A DNA stretch of 64,000 nt from CAWAYH01 sp963786195 (GTDB lineage Bacteria > Acidobacteriota > Vicinamibacteria > Vicinamibacterales > 2-12-FULL-66-21), in NCBI GenBank assembly GCA_963786195.1, contig CAWAYH010000002.1:496001-560000 (forward strand), in the 5' to 3' direction. The notes under the pieces are model-generated. The model did not search any database. It was not told the origin of the DNA and saw only the letters and a list, made by a program, of their open reading frames with translations. Position numbers and translations under genes: made by a program. Positions within the stretch are counted from its first letter, which is position 1, and the number at the start of each line of letters is the position of its first letter. Shown piece by piece: positions 47,483 to 56,902 of this stretch.

Positions 47483-48163
47483 CTACGCCTCGACTTCGCC
47501 CGCGTGGTGGCGCACGTCCTTCGCAGACACCATGAAGATGACGTCTTCGGCCACGTTCGTGGCGTGGTCGCCGATGCGCTCGAGGTGGCGGGAAATCAGG
47601 ATCAGATCCAGCGACGGCTCGATCGTGTGGGGATCCTGCAGCATGTAGGTCAGCAGCTCGCGGAAGACCTGCGTCTTCAGCGCGTCGAGCGTGTCGTCCT
47701 CGTTCAGGACGCCGTGCGCCAGGTCGGTATCGCGCCGCACGTAGGCGTCGAGCGCGTTCCGCAGCATGCGCTGCGCGATCTCGGCCATCCGCGGAATGTC
47801 GATCAGCTCTTTCACCGGCGGGTGCCGCATGTAGCGCCTGACGGCTTCCGCGATGTTGATCGCCAGATCGCCGACGCGCTCGAGGTCCGTGTTGATCTTG
47901 ACCGCCGCGACGATGGATCGCAGGTCGACCGCCATCGGCTGGTGCAGCGCCAGCAGCTTGAAGCAGCGGCTGTCGATCTCGATGTGGAGCTGGTTGATCG
48001 GGCCGTCGCCCGCCAGCACGCGATCGATCAGCGCGACGTCCCGCTGCACGAGTCCCTTGACCGCCGAGCGGACGCGGTCTTCGGCCAGGCCGCCCATTTC
48101 GAGCAGGCGGGTCTTGAGCTGTTCCAGCTCCTCCTGAAAGTGAGGAACGATACGGTCGGGCAT
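47483..48163 (-). CDS. phoU: Phosphate-signalling protein PhoU
   Basis: 226-residue all-helical PhoU with two homologous repeats. Family motifs: FQEELEQLKTRLLEMGGLAE, LPAMDLRSIVAAVKI-like VDLRSIVAAVKINTDLERVG followed by DLAINIAEAV in repeat one, and DLILISRHLERIGDHATNVA in repeat two. It negatively regulates the Pho regulon by acting between PstB and the sensor. It lies next to pstB in the same direction, but the remaining pst genes are 8.6 kb away. The frame is intact. Confidence 0.95.
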   Translation of the reverse strand: MPDRIVPHFQEELEQLKTRLLEMGGLAEDRVRSAVKGLVQRDVALIDRVLAGDGPINQLHIEIDSRCFKLLALHQPMAVDLRSIVAAVKINTDLERVGDLAINIAEAVRRYMRHPPVKELIDIPRMAEIAQRMLRNALDAYVRRDTDLAHGVLNEDDTLDALKTQVFRELLTYMLQDPHTIEPSLDLILISRHLERIGDHATNVAEDVIFMVSAKDVRHHAGEVEA

Positions 48164-48205
48164 AATTCAGTGTCCAGCTTCCAGCGCCAGCTCCGATCAG
48201 ACGTG

Positions 48206-49036
48206 CTATCCAAATCGTCCCGTGACGTAGTCTTCCGTCAGCTTCTCCGCCGGGTTCGTGAAAATCCGATCGGTCGGTCCGTGTTCGATCAGCCGGCCGA
48301 GCCAGAAGAACGCGGTGCGGTCGGACACGCGCGCGGCCTGCTGCATGTTGTGCGTCACGATGACGATCGTGAACTGCGACTTGAGCTGATAGATCAGCTC
48401 CTCGATCCGCTGGGTGGCAATCGGGTCCAGCGCAGACGCCGGCTCGTCCATCAGGAGGATCTCCGGCTTCACCGCGAGCGCCCGGGCGATGCAGAGACGC
48501 TGCTGCTGGCCGCCCGACAGCGCGAGCGCGGAGTCGTGCAGCCGGTCCTTCACCTCGTCCCAGATCGCCGCGGACCGGAGGCTCTCCTCGACGCGACCGT
48601 GCAGGTCGGCCTTGTTCTTGGCGAGCCCGTTGATGCGCAGGCCGTACGCCACGTTCTCGAAGATCGATTTCGGAAACGGATTGGACTTCTGAAACACCAT
48701 CCCGACGCGCCGCCGGAGCGCCACGACGTCCATGCCCGATCCGTAGATGTCGTCGCCGTCGATGAGGACCTTGCCCTCGACGCGCGTCCCCGCGATGATG
48801 TCGTTCATCCGGTTGAGCGTGCGGAGAAACGTGCTCTTGCCGCAGCCGGACGGCCCGATGAAGGCCGTCACGAGCTTGGCCGGGATCTGGATGGAGATGT
48901 CTTCGAGCGCGCGCTTGGCCCCGTAGTAGAAGTTCAGCCCCCGGACGTCGATGGCGATCGGGTGATCGTCACCGTCGGGCTGAGAGGCCCGGGCGGGGAC
49001 GGACAGGGGAGGCGGAATGGTCTGCACGCGGCTCAT
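48206..49036 (-). CDS. pstB: Phosphate ABC transporter ATP-binding protein
   Basis: 276-residue ATPase of the high-affinity phosphate importer. Motifs: Walker A GPSGCGKSTFLRTLNRMND, signature LSGGQQQRLCIARALAV, Walker B EILLMDEPASALDP, and the H-loop VIVTHNMQQAARVSD. The N-terminus carries a hydrophilic extension with two possible starts. Its permease and binding-protein partners are the distant pstA, pstC and pstS. It is followed by phoU 42 bases later. Confidence 0.96.
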   Translation of the reverse strand: MSRVQTIPPPLSVPARASQPDGDDHPIAIDVRGLNFYYGAKRALEDISIQIPAKLVTAFIGPSGCGKSTFLRTLNRMNDIIAGTRVEGKVLIDGDDIYGSGMDVVALRRRVGMVFQKSNPFPKSIFENVAYGLRINGLAKNKADLHGRVEESLRSAAIWDEVKDRLHDSALALSGGQQQRLCIARALAVKPEILLMDEPASALDPIATQRIEELIYQLKSQFTIVIVTHNMQQAARVSDRTAFFWLGRLIEHGPTDRIFTNPAEKLTEDYVTGRFG

Positions 49037-49137
49037 GCCAACGGCATCAGCCTATCGGCTGGCAGTTTCCACGCAATTTCGCGTATGTAAATTCCGTGTA
49101 AACAGGCCCAAGGTGGTCAGACGCCCGGCGGGGCCGC

Positions 49138-49893
49138 TCAGGTCGTGGACAGCGGCTGGGGTGTCTCGGCCCGGGTACTGTCGCTTTCCGCCAGGAACGC
49201 CCCGATCTGGCGGCGCAGCTCGTCCTGGATGACGTCCACCTTGCGGCGGGCGTCGAGCACCCGGAAGCCGAACTCGTCCGCCATCGACGCGTACTCTTTC
49301 AGGAGCGCTTTCTGGTAGGCGCGGAAGCTCTCGTAGATGTCGTCGCCGAGCTTCAGGTCCATCCCCGATTCCCAGTAGTCCATGCCGCGCGACTGGAGCA
49401 CCCGCCGGATCAGCGTCTTCTCGTCGATCTTGAGGTAGAACACCAGGTGCGGCGCGATCGCGAACCCATAGAGGTTCCGGATCCACGTGCGATCGACGCC
49501 GCGGACGCCCGCGCGCGCCATCGCCGTGAAGATGTACCGGTCCGACAGCACGATGAAGCCGGCCTTGAGCGCCGGGATGATCTCCTTCTCGAGGCGATCG
49601 GCGAAGTCGGTCGCGTAGAGCAGCACGAACGTCAGCTTGTTGAGCGTGTTGCTCGACTTGGCCAGATCGATCGTCGGCTGCATCAGCTCGGATCGCGTCC
49701 AGCCGGTCTCGATGACGCCGTAGCCCTGCACCTCGAGCCATTCGCGCAGCAGGGAGATCTGCGTCGAGCGGCCGACGCCGTCGGTGCCCTCGATCGCGAT
49801 GATCTTGCCGGGATAGCCGTCGATCGGCAGGTAGGGAATGCCGTAGCCGTAGTAGCTGCCCGGCTTGGCGCCGCCGTTGGCGCCTGTCCTCAG
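49138..49893 (-). CDS. Thymidylate-kinase-like protein 2 (variant P-loop)
   Basis: P-loop kinase of the thymidylate kinase family. The Walker A region is AIEGTDGVGRSTQISLLREW: the invariant Lys of G-x(4)-G-K-[ST] is Arg, from an intact codon. The lid and DR motifs appear as VLSDRYIFTAMARAG and VRGVDRTWIRN, and there is a FVLLYATDFADRLEKEIIPA segment shared with its partner. No ATG or GTG opens this frame before the P-loop; reading reaches back to the stop of the previous kinase gene at 49890. It may therefore start at an unusual codon or be fused to that gene after an unseen indel. Catalytic competence is doubtful; it could pair with the other copy. Confidence 0.6.
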   Translation of the reverse strand: MRTGANGGAKPGSYYGYGIPYLPIDGYPGKIIAIEGTDGVGRSTQISLLREWLEVQGYGVIETGWTRSELMQPTIDLAKSSNTLNKLTFVLLYATDFADRLEKEIIPALKAGFIVLSDRYIFTAMARAGVRGVDRTWIRNLYGFAIAPHLVFYLKIDEKTLIRRVLQSRGMDYWESGMDLKLGDDIYESFRAYQKALLKEYASMADEFGFRVLDARRKVDVIQDELRRQIGAFLAESDSTRAETPQPLSTT

Positions 49894-50590
49894 GCAAGCT
49901 CGTCGAGCTCGTCATCGGTATCCTCGATTTCCAGGTGCTGCGAGACGAGCTTGCGGAACGTGCGCTGCTGCTCGGTGATGCTGCCGACTGGCGTTGACGA
50001 CGCTCAGGCCGAACTCGTCGACGAGGCGATCGTATTCGTCGAGCACCTTGCCCTGGAAGATCCGGAAGCTCTCGACCACGTTGCGCGCTCCAGCCCATGT
50101 CCATGCCGGCCTCGTAGAACTTCAGCTTCACGCGGCGCGCGAGCAGGCGGTCGGTCGAGACCTCGATCGGCACGCGGAAGTAGACGGCCAGGTCGGGCTT
50201 GACCGCGAAGCTGTAGAGCTCGCGCACCCAGCGCCGATCGACGCCGCGCGCCGCGTCGCGCGCGAACGCGGTGTAGGCGTAGCGGTCGGCCAGCACGATC
50301 ATGCCGGCCTTGAGCGGCGGAATGATGTTGTAGAGCAGCCGATCGGCGAAGTCGGTGGCGTGCAGCAGGCTGAACGTCATCGGCGTCAGCGAGTTCTTCT
50401 TCTTGCCGGTCTTCGTCGCGGCCTTGACGAGCGCCGACGAGTTCCACTCGGTCACGAAGACGGGATGGCCGGCCGCGCTAAGCCACTTCGCCAGCAGCGC
50501 CAGCTGCGTCGTCTTTCCGGAGCCGTCGATGCCCTCGACCACGAACAGCTTTCCCGGGTACTCGTGCGGCGTGGTCAGGTTGTTCAGCAT
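49890..50590 (-). CDS. Thymidylate-kinase-like protein 1 (frameshifted)
   Basis: About 235 residues. It has a canonical P-loop FVVEGIDGSGKTTQLALLAK, then SLLHATDFADRLLYNIIPPL and VLADRYAYTAFARDAARGVD. The C-terminal half reads NVVESFRIFQGKVLDEYDRL, VDEFGLSVVNAS and SITEQQRTFRKLVSQHLEI, then ends in an acidic tail EDTDDELDELA. Frame changes lie near 50095 and 49985. The ATG at 50590 overlaps the stop of the Ppx gene. The family phosphorylates dTMP with ATP, but a housekeeping tmk would not be duplicated. With its sibling and polyphosphate genes around it, a role with another nucleotide or phosphate donor is possible (inference). Confidence 0.65.
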
Positions 50591-52179
50591 GAGCCTGTTC
50601 TCTGTGATGATCGTTCGTCCCGCTCGCGCCCTTGTAGTCGCTGCCCGCGACCTCGAAGCGCAGGGGCTTCCCGAGCAGCTCCTCGAGCGGCGCCACGTGC
50701 CGGTGCGCGGCCCAGAGCTCGAGCTCGGCGTCGCCGGTCGTGCGCAGGCGCGCGAGATAGTCGTCGCCGCGCGGATACAGGTCGATGCCGGCGAGCGCCT
50801 GGGCGTGGCTGCGGTCGAGCCCCTCGGCGAGACGCGACCATCGCCGACAGCGCTTTGCACCGTGCGTCGCAGCGACCCGTTCAGGTCGCCGTAGCCCTCG
50901 TGCGATTTCTTCGGCGTGGCCTGCCGGTGATACCGCGCGATGAGCGCGATGACCTCGATCTCCTGCGGATCGAAGCCGCGCAGGTCGCCGTTCTTGATCA
51001 GGTAATACGAGTGCCGGTGGTGGCGCTCGTAGCTGATGTGCACGCCGACGTCGTGCAGCAGCGCGCCGTACTCGAGCCACTCGCGTTCGCGGTCGCCCAG
51101 CCCGTGGACGCTGCGCGTCTGGTCGAAGATGGTCAGCGCCAGTCGCGCGACCTGCTGCGCGTGCTCCGACCAGTAGCCGCACCGCTCGCCGAGCTCGACG
51201 ACGCTGCGGCGGCGGACGTCGGGGTAGCGTTCGACCTTGCGGATGCGCGCGCTGTTGCGGTGGATGTAGTCGAGGACCAGGCCTTCGCGCAGCGCCAGGT
51301 CGCAGAGCGTGAACTCGTCGGCGCCGAGGCGCCGGACGATCGTGTCGAGCAGCACGGAGCCGGCGACGGAGAGGTCGGCGCGGCGCGGATCGATCCCCGG
51401 CGTGGCGCAGCCGCTCTTCGAGATCGGACTCGATGAGCTGCTTGCGCAGCCGGTGGAGCGCCTTCGCGGTGACGCGCCGGTTGCGCAGGTCATCGGGGCG
51501 CTCATCGTCGTCGGTCGTCGAGGCCATGAGGCCAAGGCTGAGGATCGTGCCGGACGTGCCGATCACGCGATCGAAGCCGCGGGCCGCGATCTGATCGAGG
51601 TAGCTGCCCATCTCGCGGTTGAGATGCTTGATCAGGCGGCGCTCGTCGCCGCCGCACAGCGGATCGCTGCGTGACGAACCGTTCGGTCAGCCGGATGACG
51701 CCGACCTTGAAGCTGCGGCCCTGCGTCAGATGCGTCGCCGTGCCGAGCGTGATCTCGACGCTGCCGCCGCCGATGTCGACGACGACCGCCGGCGTGCCGC
51801 CGATGTCCACGCCGTAGCCGGCGGCGAGGTGGATCAGCCGGGCTTCTTCCGTGCCGGAAATCACGCGGATCCGGATGCCGGTCTGGCGATCGACCTCGGC
51901 GATGAAGTCGCCGCCGTTGTCCGCTTCGCGCGTCGCGCTGGTCGCGGCGGCGACGATCTCGTCGACCTTGTGCGACTCGGCCAGGCGCTTGAATTTCGAG
52001 AGCGTCTGCAGCGCCGTGGTCATGGCGGTCGGCGTGAGGCTGCGGCCGTCCAGACCGCCGGCGCCGAGACGGACCATGTCTTTTTCGCGATCGATGACCT
52101 CGAAGGACAGGTCCGGACGGACCTGCACCACGATCATGTGGATCGAGTTGGTGCCGATGTCGATGGCGGCGATGCGCAT
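50584..52179 (-). CDS. ppx: Exopolyphosphatase/GppA-family phosphatase with HD domain (frameshifted)
   Basis: About 530 residues. The N-terminal actin-like fold begins RIAAIDIGTNSIHMIVVQ, with AAATSATREADNGGDFIAEV, then the phosphate loop AVVVDIGGGSVEITLGTAT. Part two holds GFDRVIGTSGTILSLGLMAS and DLSVAGSVLLDTIVRRLGAD. The C-terminal HD-like domain has ALLHDVGVHISYERHHRHSY and IALIARYHRQATPKKSHEG. Frame changes occur near 51660, 51410, 50850 and 50620. The enzyme hydrolyses polyphosphate or pppGpp. It is divergent from the CHAD gene and followed by the thymidylate-kinase-like genes, with an overlapping stop and start. Confidence 0.85.
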
Positions 52180-52208
52180 GCAGGGGCGGGGCGCAGCTGG
52201 ACCGGGCC

Positions 52209-52236
52209 TTGTCCTGTTACATACCCGTTATATACT
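52209..52236 (+). promoter_or_regulatory. Promoter for the CHAD gene in the ppx-CHAD divergent region
   Basis: TTGTCC (52209-52214) and TATACT (52231-52236) with a 16-base spacer on the plus strand. It is the only good hexamer pair in the 118-base gap between the ppx and CHAD starts. Confidence 0.5.
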
Positions 52237-52297
52237 GGCTGGACCGACGGTTCGTTTGGGGCCGGCCTCTCGTGCCCAGTCGAACCGCGATCCTACC

Positions 52298-53288
52298 ATG
52301 AACCGTGTGACCCCACGTCTGACGACACGACTCCTTGCTGCGCGCGCCCGGGCGCTCAAGCGACATCTGCCGGCAGCGATCAATGGTGACGGCCGTGGCG
52401 TTCACCAGGCGCGTGTCGCGTCACGACGCCTGCGGGAGGCCGTGCCGGTGCTGGCGACCGGCGTCAAGGGCAGCAAGGTCGGGAAGGCGCGCCGCAAGAT
52501 CCGTCGGCTGACGCGAGCACTCGGGACCGTGCGCGAGCTCGACGTGACGCTGGCCATCCTCGACGAGCTCGCGGCGCTGGACACCCTGCCGCGCCACGCC
52601 CTCGAAGACGTCCGGCGCCACGTGATCACGGAGCGCGACGAGCGTCGCGCGCGTCATGCTCAAGCGGCTGGATCACGTCAACCTGTCGAAGCTGGATCGC
52701 CGGCTGAGCGACGGTCGGCGAGGCGCTCGCAGCAGGACGACTCCGAGGGCTGGCGCGACGCGCTGGGCTCCCGGCTCGTCAAGCGATCGAAGGCGCTCGG
52801 CGCGGCGATCGACGAAGCCGGTCAGATGTACGCCCCGGAGCGGCTGCACCAGGTCCGCATCGCGGCCAAGAAGCTGCGCTACGCGATGGAGCTGGCCGCG
52901 GAGCGGGTTGAAGACGGCGGCGGCGCCGGTCCGCGTCCTCAAGCGCGTCCAGGACACGCTCGGCCGCCTGCACGATTTGCAGGTGCTGCAGACATACGTG
53001 GCCGCGGTTCAGGCGGCCGCCGCCCGACGCGGCCCTGCCCGACAGCGGGCTGGAGATCATCGCCGCGCGCTCGAAGATCAGTGCCGTCACCTGCACGGGC
53101 GCTACGTCGCCGGTCTGCCCGCGTTGATGGACGTCGTCGAGATCACGCGAACCGCGATCGTGCCGCAGCTCGCTCACCGGCCGCGCGGCAAGCGTCGCGT
53201 CCTGAAGATGGCGCTCAAGCAGCGCGCGGCGATCGGTCGCGCCGCCCAGCGGGTCCTGCCGCCGGCCGTCAGCGAGCCGACGCAGTAG
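52298..53288 (+). CDS. CHAD domain protein (frameshifted)
   Basis: About 325 residues of a pure CHAD domain: an all-helical fold with conserved His and basic residues that binds polyphosphate. Blocks are GDGRGVHQARVASRRLREAV, RKIRRLTRALGTVRELDVTL and APERLHQVRIAAKKLRYAME, then RVLKRVQDTLGRLHDLQVLQ, all hallmark basic helices. Frame changes lie near 52655, 52725, 52925, 53030 and 53060. It is divergent from ppx and followed by sixA, an arrangement known for CHAD proteins of polyphosphate loci. Confidence 0.82.
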
Positions 53289-53309
53289 GAACAGACAGGA
53301 AGGGGCGGG

Positions 53310-53814
53310 ATGGCGACGCTCGAGCTTTACCTGATTCGCCACGGGATTGCCGCGGAGCGCGGCGAAGAGTATCCGGACGATTCGAAGCGGCCGCTCACCA
53401 GCGAGGGCATCACCCGGCTGCGCAAGGAGGCGAAGGCGCTCGAGGCGCTCGACGTCACTTCGATCAGATCATCACCAGCCCGCTCGTCCGGACGCGAGCA
53501 GACCGCCGACGTCTTCGCGGAGACGATGAAGTCGAAGCCGCCGGTCGCGACGGTCGACGCGCTGGCGCCCGCCGGCACGCCGGCCGCCGTGATCCAGGAA
53601 CTCGGCCAAGCACGTGCGCAAGGGGCGGGTCGCGCTCGTCGGCCACGAGCCGAACCTCGGGCGAGCTCGCCGCGCACCTGATCGGCGCGCGCGCGCCGCT
53701 CGAGTTCAAGAAGGGCGCCATCTGCCGGATCGACTTCGACGTCGTTCCCGCCCAAGGGCAACGGGCAGCTGATCTGGTTCGTCACGCCGCGGATGCTCCG
53801 CGAAGCTTGTCTGA
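53310..53814 (+). CDS. sixA: Phosphohistidine phosphatase SixA-like (frameshifted)
   Basis: About 165 residues of the histidine phosphatase superfamily. The catalytic RHG motif is ELYLIRHGIAAERGEEYPDD; the second His is in RVALVGHEPNLGELAAHLIG; FDQIITSPLVRT and FKKGAICRIDFD complete the fold. Frame changes occur near 53460, 53510, 53608, 53662 and 53750. The end is estimated from the block WFVTPRMLR and a nearby stop. It starts 21 bases after the CHAD gene and presumably shares its transcript. SixA dephosphorylates phosphohistidine in two-component relays. Confidence 0.72.
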
Positions 53815-53821
53815 TCCGCGC

Positions 53822-54385
53822 TCAGTGCGCGCCTGCCCGAGCTATCCCTTGGACACTTCTATCCGACTGGCGGCCGGTGTTCTGCGCCGCGCTCGGTGTC
53901 GTAGCGGTGCAGGCCGCCGCCGGTTCGCCGATCCGCTCGTACAGGACGCCAGCGATCGTCTGATCGCGCACTTCGGGCGCTTCCGCGACTTCGAGCGCGT
54001 GACGCAGCTCGTGACCGATGAGCGCGATCGCTTCGTCAGCGGCGCATCGGCGCGCACCTGGATCCGCAGGTACCGCTGGTGCCCGAGTGCGGCAGCAGGA
54101 GCAGTCGGCCCGCGGTGTCGCCTGCGCAGCGTCATCACGCGCTCGATGTAGACGATGACGTCGTCTGCGTTCAACGCGCGTCACGAGCGCGCGCGAACGT
54201 CGCCGAGCGGCGGCAGGCCTTCGACGAGCAGGTCTTGCACGTGCGTTGATCTGGCAGCGCGCACGCGCCTGGCGGCAGCGGTGAGCAGCGCATGCACGGC
54301 ACTGACGCTCGTTCGCGCGGGCGTCGGCGGCGCGGCGACGCGAGCATCAGGGCGCCGCTGACAACGCGGGCAGCAACAAGAGCAT
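53822..54385 (-). CDS. Exported HExxH-containing protein of unknown function (frameshifted)
   Basis: About 185 residues. A hydrophobic leader (MLLLLPALSAAP) is followed by VQDLLVEGLPPLGDVRA, NADDVIVYIERVM, RYLRIQVRADAP and the metal-binding-like IGHELRHALEVAEAPEVRDQ with YERIG nearby. I recognise the layout (IRALL-EG, DVIVYIE, GHEL-HALEVA, YxRIG) as a frequent exported protein of Acidobacteria-like genomes, but no function is known. His-Glu-x-x-His suggests a zinc peptidase. At least four shifts lie near 54370, 54180, 54070 and 54040. The ends are approximate. Confidence 0.55.
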
Positions 54386-54779
54386 GCGATGCGCTCCCTT
54401 CGAGTGCTGCGTTAGACGGAGCGCACGCGATCGTGTCCGTGAACGTGTGCGCCGCGGAACGAGCCGAACAGCGGCTAGTGCTCCAGTGCGGACGGCAGAC
54501 TGATGAGTGGTGGTACGACGGCGGATTGCGTGACTGCGGATTGCAGAGTTGTGCGATTGCGATTGCGGGACGCCCGGGCACTGATTGCGGAGTTGCAGAC
54601 CGCGGAGATGCGGATTCGGGACTGATGCGGATACGCCGCGAACTCACCTCCGATCAGCGTTGCCCGAGCCGCATTCGGCAATCAATCGCCAATCCGCAAT
54701 CAATCGCCAATCCGCAATCAATCGCCAATCCGCAATCCGCAATCTCAATCGGCAGTCCGCAATCACCAATCGGCAGAGG
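54386..54779. repeat. Gene-free region with tandem 18-mers and opposed GCGGATTGC/GCAATCCGC motifs
   Basis: Three perfect tandem copies of CAATCAATCGCCAATCCG occupy 54679-54732. The stretch 54525-54625 is rich in GCGGATTG-like motifs and 54670-54775 in their complement, so the two parts could pair as an imperfect hairpin. No gene or ribosome-binding site is seen. It separates the convergent-side HExxH gene start from the glgC end. Confidence 0.75.
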
Positions 54780-56047
54780 TTATGCTACCAGCCCATCCGG
54801 AATGCATGCGCCCTTCGGGACGATGATGATGCCGTTGCGGATGACTAGCCGTCGCCGTCGGCGTGATCGATCGCCGGTCTCGTTCACCAGCCGCGACGCC
54901 GTCGCCGATGCGCGCGTTCTTGTCGACGATGACGCGATCGAGCACGACGTCGCGGCCGATGCCGAGCGGGATGTCGCGCGGGCGTCGCTCTCGTCCTCGT
55001 AGAAGTCGGCGCCGAGCAGCACCGATCGCGTGATGCGCGCGCCGGGGCTGACGTGCGTGCGGATGCCGACGACCGATTCGGCGATCGCGGCACTGATCGA
55101 GGTAGCAGCCCTCGGCCACGATCGACGCGTCGACGCGGCAGTCGAAGGCCCGGGTCGCCGGCAGGAAGCGCGGGTGCGTGTAGATCGGCCAGCGCGGGTG
55201 GAAGAAATTGAACGGCGCGTCGCGCTGCGTCAGCTGGATGTTCGCGTCGTAGAACGCGTCGATCGTGCCGACGTCGGCCCAGTAGCCGCGAAAGATGTAC
55301 GGCGTTCACGCTGGTGCGTCGCCGAGCGCGTTCGGGATGATCTCCTTGCCGAAGTCGATGCCCGGCTGCTCGAGGATCTCGAGCAGCACGTCGCGCGAGA
55401 AGACGTAGATCCCCATCGACGCGACGAACGGCTTGTCCGGCGTGGGCCGCCCGCCGGCGACCACTCGGGGCATGCTGCTGCCCGATCTCCACGAGCCGCG
55501 CCGCGGTCGGCTTCTCCTCGAAGCCGACGATCTGGCCCGCGATCGTCGAAGCGGAAGATGCCCATCTCGGTGGCGTCGTCGGGGGTCACCGGCTGCGCGG
55601 CGATCGTGATGTCGGCCGCGCTCTTCGATGTGCGACTCGATCAGCTCGCAGAAGTCCATCCGATAGAGATGATCGCCGGCGAGGATCAGGAAGTAGTCGG
55701 CGTCGTAGCCGCGCGAAGTGCCGCGCCGCCTGGCGGACGGCGTCCGCCGTGCCCTGGAACCAGTCGGAGCTGTCGGGCGTCTGCTCGGCGGCGAGCACCT
55801 CGACGAAGCCGTCCGAGAACATGTCGAGCCGGTAGGTCTGCGCGATGTGCCGGTTGAGCGACGCCGAGTTGAACTGCGTCAGCACGAAGATCCGCTTCAG
55901 GCCGGCGTGCAGGCAGTTGCTGATCGGGATGTCGATCAGCCGGTACTTGCCGCCGATCGGGACGGCCGGCTTCGAGCGCATGTGCGTCAGCGGGAAGAGC
56001 CGCGTGCCGCGGCCGCCGCCGAGGATCAGCGTCAGCACGTCGTTCAT
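54780..56047 (-). CDS. glgC: Glucose-1-phosphate adenylyltransferase (frameshifted)
   Basis: About 420 residues; makes ADP-glucose for glycogen. The N-terminal nucleotide loop is VLTLILGGGRGTRLFPLTHM followed by KPAVPIGGKYRLIDIPISNC, as expected for GlgC. Catalytic-domain blocks ILAGDHLYRMDFCELIESH, FVASMGIYVFSRDVLLEIL and IFRGYWADVGTIDAFYDAN follow, and the C-terminal beta-helix ends VIRNGIIIVPKGACIPDGLV. Frame changes lie near 55725, 55620, 55545, 55470, 55300, 55090, 54980 and 54890; most look like single-base insertions. There is no sign of other glg genes nearby. Glycogen synthesis beside a phosphate locus suggests joint storage control. Confidence 0.85.
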
Positions 56048-56670
56048 GACGGCGATTCTATCGCTCGGTCGCCGCGTCCCGTCGTGGAATCGTCACACCC
56101 GGATCGTATGATCGGAGTGAGCTCGTTCGTTGGCGCGGTGAGTCGGTCGCTCGAGGAGCGGAGCTGCCGCGTGGGCGCATGGTCCCGACTGCACGGCAGG
56201 CTCGCGAAGTCCGCGTCGCCGCCTCACCGGGCGACGAACGCGTGTCCCAGCTGTCCAGTCGCAGCTTCCAGACTCCGCAACTCCTAACGCCGAGCGATGC
56301 GCTTCATCGGTCGCGGCTCGGAATCTGCCGACGCCACGGATGCGATCAAGCGGCTCGACCAGCAGGAGTCGGACGAGCAGGCAGACAAGCGTCCAGCCGG
56401 ACGATCGCGCGATGGCCCCGCCGAGACCGGTCGACTGGTTTACCGGCGCCGTGTCGATCGCGCTCCACCTGGGCGCGCTGCTCCTGATCATCACTCCTGG
56501 TCCGCGGCGGTCGTGTGGCTGCGCCGAGTCTTGGGACCGCCCACTGGCTCGAAAATGCCGCGATCGTCGACAATCAGGCGTTGGGATTTACACGGTGTTT
56601 ACACCACCGGTCGGCGATACTGGAGTGCACAAGGTCACCCTGTCATCTCGTCCAGTCCCGGTCGAGACTC
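56048..56670. other. Region without a convincing gene
   Basis: About 620 bases between the glgC start and a small gene. Several open frames exist on both strands, but none shows a recognisable motif, and all have Arg/Ser-rich shadow-like composition. One plus-strand frame at 56410-56510 encodes a hydrophobic stretch (WFTGAVSIALHLGALLLIIT) that may be a remnant of a small membrane protein. In this indel-prone part of the window a broken gene cannot be excluded. Confidence 0.4.
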
Positions 56671-56892
56671 ATGCATATGTTCGAGAAAGAGCTCACGCAC
56701 GCCGGCCACACCACGCGGTTCAGTGTCCGGACGGCGGGGACGGCTGGGAGGTGCGGGTGGAGCAAGACAGCCGAGTCGTGCAGTCGGGCACCTGCTACAC
56801 CGACTGGCACCGCGTCGAGCGCGCGGTCTGCACGATGAAATCTGCAGGTATCCGAGCTCGAGCAGAGCGGCTGGCGCGAGACGCGGCGCTAG
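56671..56892 (+). CDS. Small hypothetical protein (frameshifted)
   Basis: About 72 residues: MFEKELTHAGHTTRFSVRT, DGWEVRVEQDSRVVQSGTCY, TDWHRVERAVCTMKS and VSELEQSGWRETRR. The pieces lie in three frames with shifts near 56735 and 56848. The DGWEV...DWHRVERA pattern is one I associate with small uncharacterised proteins of similar genomes, but I know no function. It is convergent with phoB. The ATG at 56671 or 56677 may be the start. Confidence 0.45.
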
Positions 56893-56902
56893 ACTGACGG
56901 CC

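Noticed and set aside
49138..50590. The paired kinases considered as polyphosphate kinase 2
   Set aside because: The P-loop and DRY blocks are those of thymidylate kinase; the PPK2 Walker A form (GxDAAGKG) and its following motifs are absent.
54679..54732. Tandem 18-mers considered as a CRISPR array
   Set aside because: The units are contiguous without unique spacers, only three copies exist, and no cas gene is in the window.
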